A stretch of 64,000 bases of DNA from Fallopia convolvulus (lineage: Eukaryota; Streptophyta; Magnoliopsida; Caryophyllales; Polygonaceae): NCBI GenBank assembly GCA_964016875.1, contig OZ024735.1:19109981-19173980 (forward strand). Direction: 5' to 3'. Each line of letters starts with the position of its first letter. Position 1 is the stretch's first letter. The notes beneath the pieces are model-generated. The model ran no database searches, was not told the DNA's origin, and saw only the letters and a program-made list of their open reading frames with translations. Shown here piece after piece: positions 57,302 to 64,000 of the stretch. The position numbers and the translations under genes were made by a program.

Positions 57302-58655
57302 GAGTCTGGTTCAGGTGTGAATGGGCGCTCAGGTGCGAAATAAGAAAGAACAAGAGCCATTGGATCAAGAAAAATCAAAGGCACTTATCATTTCACTTAA
57401 AAAGGGGAAAAAACGGCACATGCGAATTATTCGCTTATTTTTGAAAAAAACGGAAATTGGAGAGGCGCCCAGATTGTTCATCAAAAATGTGGATTTGTTC
57501 ATTAGTACTATGGATTTGTTCATCAATACTATGGATTTGTTCATCAACAATGTGGATTTGTTCATCAACACTGTGGCATATTTGTTCATTGGTTTTGACA
57601 TATTTGTTCATCGGTTTTTGCATATTTGTTCATTAGTAACATCAATTTGTTCATTGGTTTATGCATATTTGTTCATTGATAGATGCATATTTTTCATTGC
57701 TATATTCATATTTGTTCATTGGTTTTGACATATTTGTTCATCGGTTTGTGCATATTTGTTCATTGGTTTATGCATATTTGTTCATTGTCTTTTCATATAA
57801 TTGTTCATTGCTAAATGCATGTTTGTTCATTAGTAACCTCTTAGCATACACCATATTATTGCAAAGTCAGATTCTTTATCTATTATTCTTTGTATTCAAG
57901 TTTCTAAATCAAACTTATCTTGTTTAGGTACTATATTGAGCACTTCATTCGTATTGACAAGTTAGCCTTAAAGCACTTCATTCGTATTATCCTTTGCGTT
58001 CAAGATACCCTAAATGTACAAGTTGATGGTATTGACACATAAACATAAGTATATTTCTATTCACAAATAGGATATATCAATGAACAAACAAGGTTATATC
58101 AATGTACAAATAGAAGTATATCAATGAACAAATATGGGTATATCAATGAACAAATAATGGTATATCAATGAACAAACAAGGTTATATCAATGAACAAATA
58201 GTAGTATATCAATGAACAAATATTGGTATATCGAAACTAATTATATGTACATCAAAAACTATATAAAATTGTATTCATACACATAAATAAGGTTAAAAAA
58301 TAAAATTAAAAATTAAAAAAGTTCAAAATCGAAGAACATTGTTATCAAAAACTCGATGAACAATTAGTTAGTATTATGAACAATTGGTCAATATTGATGA
58401 ACAAATCGCTAGTATTGATGAACAAATTGGGCGCGTCTCATAAAAACGTATTTTTCGAAAAATTCGTGAATAATACGGGAAAAATTCGTTTGTGACGTAT
58501 TTTATTGAAAAATAAACGAATAATACGGGAAAAATTCGCCCGTGCCGTATTTTTTTTAATGAATGTTTAATCAGGGACGTTGATTTTTTGGAAGGAACGA
58601 ACGAGATTTATTCTCAATTCTCACTTGGGCGCCCATTCGCACGTAACTCTTCCCC
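57302..58655. mobile_element. Non-autonomous MULE with converging motif arrays, 1354 bp
   Basis: It is flanked by ATCTTTAAT (57293-57301 and 58656-58664). The termini are imperfect inverted repeats sharing GAATGGGCGC at the same distance from both ends. Inside, about 16 copies of TTGTTCAT (57474-57835) face about 10 copies of ATGAACAA (58078-58430), so the halves are inverted relative to each other. An open frame on + at 57321-57728 merely translates the repeat. No transposase was found. Confidence 0.92.
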
Positions 58656-58664
58656 ATCTTTAAT

Positions 58665-60119
58665 ATATCTTTATTATATCTTTTTATTCTTCACTTTAAC
58701 CATATAAATTATCTCATGACTAAAATATCTTATCAAAATATTTTTAAGTTTATAATATGATTTTTAAAGGACATGCAACCCTTTTTCAATATAAATAGTC
58801 TTAAGATAATATTTTCATTAACTTGCTCTAGTTCTTTTATTCATTAAATTAAGCTCTATGTGAGGTAAATACATTATTTATATTACACTTTTCATGCATA
58901 TAAAACTCATAATTTAGTCCCATCATTTATTTAACAATTTTCTCATGTCTATTATAATGTATTTCTTTATATAAAAACACATGCAAATTATTTAATATAT
59001 TATTTTAGTCTTCAACTTAATCATATAAAATTATCTTATGATAAGAATACCTTATCCATATTATATATAAGTTTATAATATGATTTTGAAAGACATGTAA
59101 GTATTTTTCTATTAATAAAGTCTTAAATTAATAAATCCTTTTTATCTTACTCTATTTCTTTAATCATTAAAATAAATATACAACCAAGTTAATATATTTT
59201 TAAATTTCAGCATTTATATGCTAAAAATCACTATTATAATTCTTAAAATTTATTAGGATTTATTTTATAATTTATAAATTTTTTTTCTCTTGATTATCAA
59301 GCATGCATGTTTATTTTCATTAAGACTATGTAGAAGCAATTAAATTTGAAAAGCAAAATCTGATTTAATTAGATAGTTGGGCCCAAAATTAATAGCCCAA
59401 AAGTAGTTAGGATTACCCAAAAATTTATTAGCCCAAATCTCCTTCTTCTTTCTTCTTTTGTTCTTTTCCACGCCTGTATTACAAAAGCCAGAACAGGAAC
59501 GACGATGGACTCCACGAGCAGCAGCACACCGGCGACCTTGGGCAGTGGCGCTCGTGCCGGCCGGCGGTCCGACTAAGGGGCGGTGCTTCGGTTGTGCTCC
59601 GGTGGCCACTGTAGGGTTTTGGGGATTTTTTGTAAAAAAAATTCAGAATTTTAATAAAAATTTCAAGGATGAAATCAACTTGATTTTGAGTGTAAATGGA
59701 AGAGGAGGATGGGTAGAAGAAAGTGTGAGTCTTCCTTGGCAAAATTCAGCCCTTTAAATAGATGAAAAGTGTGCTTCTCTTGATCCACCACTTTTGATTT
59801 TGACCAATCTAGGAGGGGAAGATCAATGGAGATTGGGTGGGGTTGTGTTAGTTGGTGGATGAAAAACGATGATGGAGTCTTTGGTGAGAAAGGCAAGTCA
59901 CCATGGCCATTGGAGAAGAGAAAGAGCATGCAATGGTTGTACGTCAATTCAATCAGAAGTCTGATTTGTTCAACTTGGGGAAGAAGAAGAAAGGAGAGTT
60001 TAAAATGAAAAATCCTTAGTAGGTAGTCAAGTTATATTAGCCTAGCGGAATTGAGTGTGTGTGATTATGGGAAGGGTGCAAGAGGTCTCTGGTTCGAGTC
60101 CCCCTCTTGACACCTTTTT
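58665..60119 (-). repeat. Middle segment of the old solo LTR
   Basis: AT-rich sequence up to about 59450, then a GC-rich block (59500-59590), a TATA-like box on - (59759-59752) and the tRNA-like unit. The order is the same as in the young LTRs. Confidence 0.7.
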
Positions 60120-60122
60120 TTT
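60026..60122 (+). ncRNA. Diverged tRNA-like unit in the old solo LTR
   Basis: The A box TAGCCTAGCGG (60038-60048), B box GGTTCGAGTCC (60091-60101) and a T8 run (60115-60122) are kept although the surrounding LTR is diverged. The hairpin is also kept in altered form: GGTGCAAGAGG opposite CCTCTTGACACC. GTCAAG at 60026 could pair with CTTGAC as an acceptor stem. The T stem itself is poor. The LINE inserted at its T-run. Confidence 0.45.
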
Positions 60123-61966
60123 ATTAGGTGAGGATTAGGATGCCTTCCGTAAGACCATTCTTGCGGATGAGGACCTTAAGTTCAGAATGATTCTTTATAC
60201 ACTCAATAGGGAGACTGTGGCCCAGTTAGCGATTTTATCGACCACAGTATTACACTCTCTAGGAATATAATTAATAGTAATATCTTGAGCTCCATGCAGG
60301 AAAACCAAGATATCTGAGATAATTAGTTCTATTTCCCACGAACATTTGTTTTTTCCCATTGACCGCATTGATGACTTGTAGGTTGTCACCTTCAATTTCC
60401 ACCTTGGTCAAGTTCATTTTTCTCACCTCTTTAATCGCCTCTCTGAGTGCTAGTGCTTCAGCTTTCAGTATTCAGATCCGACCAAAGTTCCTTACCATCA
60501 TATTAATTACTTGTCCTCTTTGGTCCCTTATAATAATTCCGCCTGATGCCTGCTCGTTTAAGAGTCGGGAAGCGTCAACATTGATTTTTATAAAACCTTC
60601 CCTTGGCCTTTTCCATCTTTTAGGCAATTGTATTCTTTGTTTCTTTGCCTGATAGTGTAGAGTCTCATTCCTCTCCTCATTTTCAGTCCATTATCTCGAC
60701 TTCTCCCAATTGTTCAATTGTGTTCGAATATAATTTTCTAAATCGGGAATGCCATCACATTGATCTTGTTGGAATATCAACTTGTTTCTTTGGTGCCAGA
60801 TGCACCACCAAACCATTGCAGCTATAGAAAAATCCTTCTTACCAAGGATTTGGTACATTTCATTTAGTATTTGCCTTGGTGTTTTGTCATTGGTATTATA
60901 ACTCCTAATTGCATTTGCTATTTGTGTGTTTATTTTACTAGTTATATACACCATGTAAGGACATTTAGTTAACAAGTGTGTAGTATCCTCTATGCTACAG
61001 TCACATAAGACACACCCACCAGGTGTTACAATTTGTTTATCTCTTAATCTTGATTTCGTAGGTAATCCATTATTAGCGATTTTCCAGAGAAAGTTTTTCA
61101 CTGTTGGGTAAATATCTAGAATCCAAATCCAATGATTTACATATTGGGCATGTGTTTCGATTTTCGTAATCAATTCTACAGTTGACGAGGTGGAGAACCA
61201 TCCATTTTTACTAGGCGCCCAATAGATCCTATCTTGGATATTATTCTCCGGTAACGAGGTTTCTTGGATTAGTGCAACTATGTCGTTAGGCAGAATCTGT
61301 TTCAATTCCTCAGTCTTCCATTTACGATCAACCGAGATCCAATCAGAGACCTTAGATGCTTTGTTAATGTTGTTTGGATTTTTTGCATGGTGGTGTAAGG
61401 GCCCTCCCAGGTTCCAATTGTCTTTCCAAAAGTTTACCGTTTTTCCATCACCTATCTGCCATATAATACCTTTATAGAATTGTTCTATGAGATTCATGAG
61501 TTTTTTCCATTGCCAGGATGTGTTTGATTTTAGTTTATATGAGAATAAGTTATCATTCCTAAAATATTTCTGGTTAACTATACGTACCCATATATTATCT
61601 GGTTCAACTAATATTTTCCAGAATAGTTTCATTTGTAGTGCTTTGTTCATATGTTCCGTCTTCCGAATTCCTAGACCCCCATATGCCTTCGGTTTACATA
61701 TTTTATCCCAACCCACTAGCGGTTTATACTTCCTATCTTTTTTCCAGAAGAATCCTCTGTTGATTCTATCCATCTCAGCGTGAACACTGCTTGGCAGCAT
61801 AAAACTTTGCATAACATAGTTTGGTTTTGTAGCTAGGTTTGATCTGATCAGAGTTGTACGACCTTCTTGGGATAGAGAGTTTGTTTTCCATTTAGTTAGT
61901 TGTTTATGGGCATTTCCAATTGATTATTTAAAAGTATCTTTATTAACCTTGCCATTTAAAAGTATA
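60123..61966 (-). mobile_element. 5'-truncated L1-type LINE, 1.84 kb
   Basis: Its - strand 3' end meets a T-run on + (poly-A tail). The 13-bp repeat TTGACACCTTTTT lies on both sides (60107-60119 and 61967-61979). Only the C-terminal third of the polyprotein is present, as usual for 5'-truncated insertions. Removing it restores the tRNA-like unit's downstream sequence as seen in the young LTR. Confidence 0.9.
60195..61918 (-). pseudogene. LINE polyprotein C-terminus: RT end, zf-RVT, RNase H remnant
   Basis: It begins in TKWKTNSLSQEGRTTLIRS before the ATG at 61812, then reads INRGFFWKKD, YGGLGIRKTEHMNKALQMKL, FWKDNWNLGGPL and IYWAPSKNGWFST. The zf-RVT module is complete (FLWKIANNGLPTKSRLRD, CVLCDCSIEDTTHLLTKCPY, WWCIWHQRNKLIF). 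The frame stops at 60691. RNase H remains follow in other frames (INYIPRECNTVVDKIANWA, 60280-60220). It belongs to the L1 clade by domain order. The catalytic RT and endonuclease are absent. Confidence 0.88.
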
Positions 61967-62006
61967 TTGACACCTTTTTATTTTGCCTTCTTATTTTTGC
62001 TTGCTT

Positions 62007-63107
62007 TGTAAATTATGACATTAAATAAAATTCAAAATTAATATGAATTATCTTTGTTTGAATTTTTATTTTTCACCTTGATAATCCTTTATAACATTTT
62101 TATAATCTATTAAGAAAGTTATAAAAATATTTAAACTCTCTTTTTAAGAGAAAAATATTTAAATAGATACACGACTTGCTTAATATTTAGTTAAATTCTT
62201 ACTTGTCATTGTAGTAAGCTTTTATAACATTTTATAATATAATATGAACTTTTAAAGATTATTAAATTCTCTATTTTAGAGAAAAAAATTTATTGGAATA
62301 AAATACCTGTTTTATTATATTTAGAATTTAGCGGATATTACAGTTTGAACTGCGTATGCTAAATCGGGTTTGGAATTTACGAAGAAATTTAGCTTCCAGA
62401 TCAGTTTTCTATAGATAGTAGCATCAAAAAGGAGTTCTCCATCTGTTGGAAACAATCTCACCCTTTGGTCCAAAGGGCTGGCAGCTGTGAAGGCTGAATC
62501 CTGTGGAAATTCAAACAGCAATTCAGATATGAACTTTCTCTGGCAGCAAATTCAAGCAGCAATCCTGTGTAAATTATGACATTAAATAAAATTCGAAATT
62601 AATATGAATTATCTTTGTTTGAATTTTTATTTTTCACCTTGATAATCCTTTATAACATTTTTATAATCTATTAAGAAAGTTATAAAAATATTTAAGCTCT
62701 CTTTTTAAGAGAAAAATATTTAAATAGATACACGACTTGCTTAATATTTAGTTAAATTCTTACTTGTCATTGTAGTAAGCTTTTATAACATTTTATAATA
62801 TAATATGAACTTTTAAAGATTATTAAATTCTCTATTTTAGAGAAAAAAATTTATTGGAATAAAATACCTGTTTTATTATATTTAGAATTTAGCGGATATT
62901 ACAGTTTGAACTGCGTATGCTAAATCAGGTTTGGAATTTACGAAGAAATTTAGCTTCCCGATCAGTTTTCTATAGATAGTAGCATCAAAAAGGAGTTCTC
63001 CATCTGTTGGAAACAATCTCACCCTTTGGTCCAAAGGGTTGGCAGTTGTGAAGGCTGAATCCTGTGGAAATTCAAGCAGCAATTCAGATGTGAACTTTCT
63101 CTGGCTC
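62007..63107. repeat. Tandem duplication, 561-bp period
   Basis: Copy 1 (62007-62546) and copy 2 (62568-63107) differ by few bases. A 21-bp filler (62547-62567) joins them and partly repeats nearby sequence (AATTCAAGCAGCAAT). Each copy holds the last 336 bases of the old LTR plus about 204 bases of copia RT. The duplication is therefore later than the solo-LTR insertion. Confidence 0.92.
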
Positions 63108-64000
63108 ATGAGTAATCCTGAGGAGTGTCAATAAATTCGATCCCTAAAAAATAACTCAAGTGGCCAAGATCTTTAATGCGAAAATCAGAATCAAGATGCT
63201 GCATCAGAGAATTGATTTCATCCATATTATCACCAGTTACAGGGATATCGCCCACGTACACTGCCACAAACACTACTAAATTGGAGGTCTTTTATGGAAG
63301 AGTGAATAATCATTGAGTGATTGAGTGTATCCCCTTGTTTTCAGTGAGCAAGACAATTTTGCATACCATTGTCTGGATGCTTACTTTAAACCGTAGAGAG
63401 ATTTCTTAAGATGACACACTGAATTAGGAGCTTCTACCGTCAAACCTGGTGGAACTTTCATATAAACTTCCTCGTCCAAATCCCCGTGCAAGAAAGCGTT
63501 GTTCATGTCTAGTTGAAAATTAGGCCAACTCTTCTTCAAAGCAACAGAGATCAAGGCCCTTACTATTGTCATTTTGATGACCGGAGAAAAAGTTTCAATG
63601 TAGTCTTCTCCTTCCCTTTGTGTGAACCCTCGCACCACCAATCTAGCCTTATATCTTTCAGTCGATCCATCTGCTCTTTTCTTAATCTTGTATATCCATT
63701 TGCAGCTTATTCCCCTCTTTCCTGGAGGCAATGATACAATATCCTAAGTATTGTTTAATTCCAAGGCAGAAAACTCCTCCATCATAGCAGACCGCCATTC
63801 TTGATGTTTACAAGCTTCATCAAAAGACAGAGGTTCAATCACTGGTTCATATGTAGGATCGTTGACATGTCTTGGGAAATCAATGGCGGAGGTTAAGGTA
63901 TGAGCACAAAAGACATCAGAATCTGTGGTTGTATTGCAGACACAATCTTCCAGGTAAGATGGTGGATGATGTTCTCAAATTGATCTTCTAAGAGGTGGAT
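62343..64000 (-). pseudogene. Copia reverse transcriptase, right part of the interrupted element
   Basis: On - from the window edge: FDEACKHQEWRSAMMEEFSA, a stop in place of Trp, then ISCKWIYKIKKRADGSTERY, YKARLVVRGFTQREGEDY, LDMNNAFLHGDLDEEVYMK and KKSLYGLK (63731-63381), followed by a stop. The catalytic box near 63260 reads YVGD where the family has YVDD. IKDLGHLSYFLGIEF follows, then YRKLIGKLNF and SKPDLAYAVQT (duplicated). It continues at 41260 beyond the solo LTR. Multiple stops and frame changes show it is dead. The 5' LTR is outside the window. Confidence 0.85.

Larger units (their letters stand above)
41261..62342 (-). mobile_element. Old solo LTR (chromovirus family), split by three later insertions
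   Basis: It starts TGTAACACCCC and ends GGATATTACA. GTTTG flanks it on both sides (41256-41260 and 62343-62347). Its own sequence is 41261-43130, 57142-57301, 58665-60119 and 61980-62342, about 3.85 kb. It resembles the 3588-bp LTRs of the inserted 14-kb element in start, GC-rich block (59500-59590), TATA position, tRNA-like unit and end, but is clearly diverged. No internal domain remains, so it formed by LTR-LTR recombination. Orientation is the same as the element nested within it. Confidence 0.88.

Noticed and set aside
57321..57728. 135-codon + frame with repeated DLFINTM-like units
   Set aside because: It translates the TTGTTCAT motif array of a non-autonomous MULE. The regularity comes from the DNA repeat.
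57474..58430. Possible CRISPR-like array
   Set aside because: The units are 8-10 bp with irregular spacing in a plant MULE. No CRISPR repeat/spacer structure is present.

Overview
This is a plant nuclear genome window, from a eudicot by its gene content. It carries spliced genes with GT-AG introns, a canonical miR156 target site, and transposable elements of nearly every plant class. I cannot name the species.

Only two genes look intact. A miR156-regulated SQUAMOSA-promoter-binding-like (SPL) transcription factor lies on + (coding 3577-6278, four coding exons, 434 codons). A triple RanBP2-type zinc-finger protein resembling Arabidopsis At1g67325 lies on - (14280-10190, ten coding segments, 284 codons). 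Between and around them, about 6.8-8.8 kb, sit small elements: a hAT MITE with an 8-bp target duplication, an RTE-type LINE 3' end, a long-inverted-repeat MITE and a Stowaway MITE.

From 14.7 to 40 kb the window is transposon debris. A LINE (fragments at 14.76-15.2, 16.54-16.87 and 19.74-19.96 kb) is split by a 2.85-kb MULE that carries a tRNA-like sequence. A captured Rab GTPase fragment follows (21.2 kb). Then come a 5'-truncated chromovirus with its 3' LTR (21.7-24.8 kb) and a decayed Tat-type Ty3/gypsy element (24.8-33.15 kb). The Tat element holds two further insertions in one LTR, a Helitron in the other and a hAT MITE in its reverse transcriptase. A galacturonosyltransferase (GAUT) pseudogene at 37.3-40.4 kb carries a MULE in an intron.

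From 40.4 kb to the right edge there is a nest whose layers are ordered by target-site duplications. The GAUT exon is cut by a Ty1/copia element (left LTR at 40445). That copia is cut by a solo LTR (41261-62342, duplication GTTTG). The solo LTR is cut by a 14-kb Ty3/gypsy chromovirus of its own family (43131-57136, duplication ATATT), by a MULE (57302-58655, duplication ATCTTTAAT) and by an L1-type LINE (60123-61966). The 14-kb element is young: its 3588-bp LTRs differ at roughly nine positions by eye. It has a full gag-pol with one in-frame stop, plus an extra 370-codon sense ORF between the primer-binding site and gag. Its U3 carries an antisense tRNA-like unit with A box, B box and T-run.

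The least ordinary items are the extra acidic/proline-rich ORF, the tRNA-like unit shared by young and old LTRs, and two MULEs filled with short GAACA-type motif arrays.
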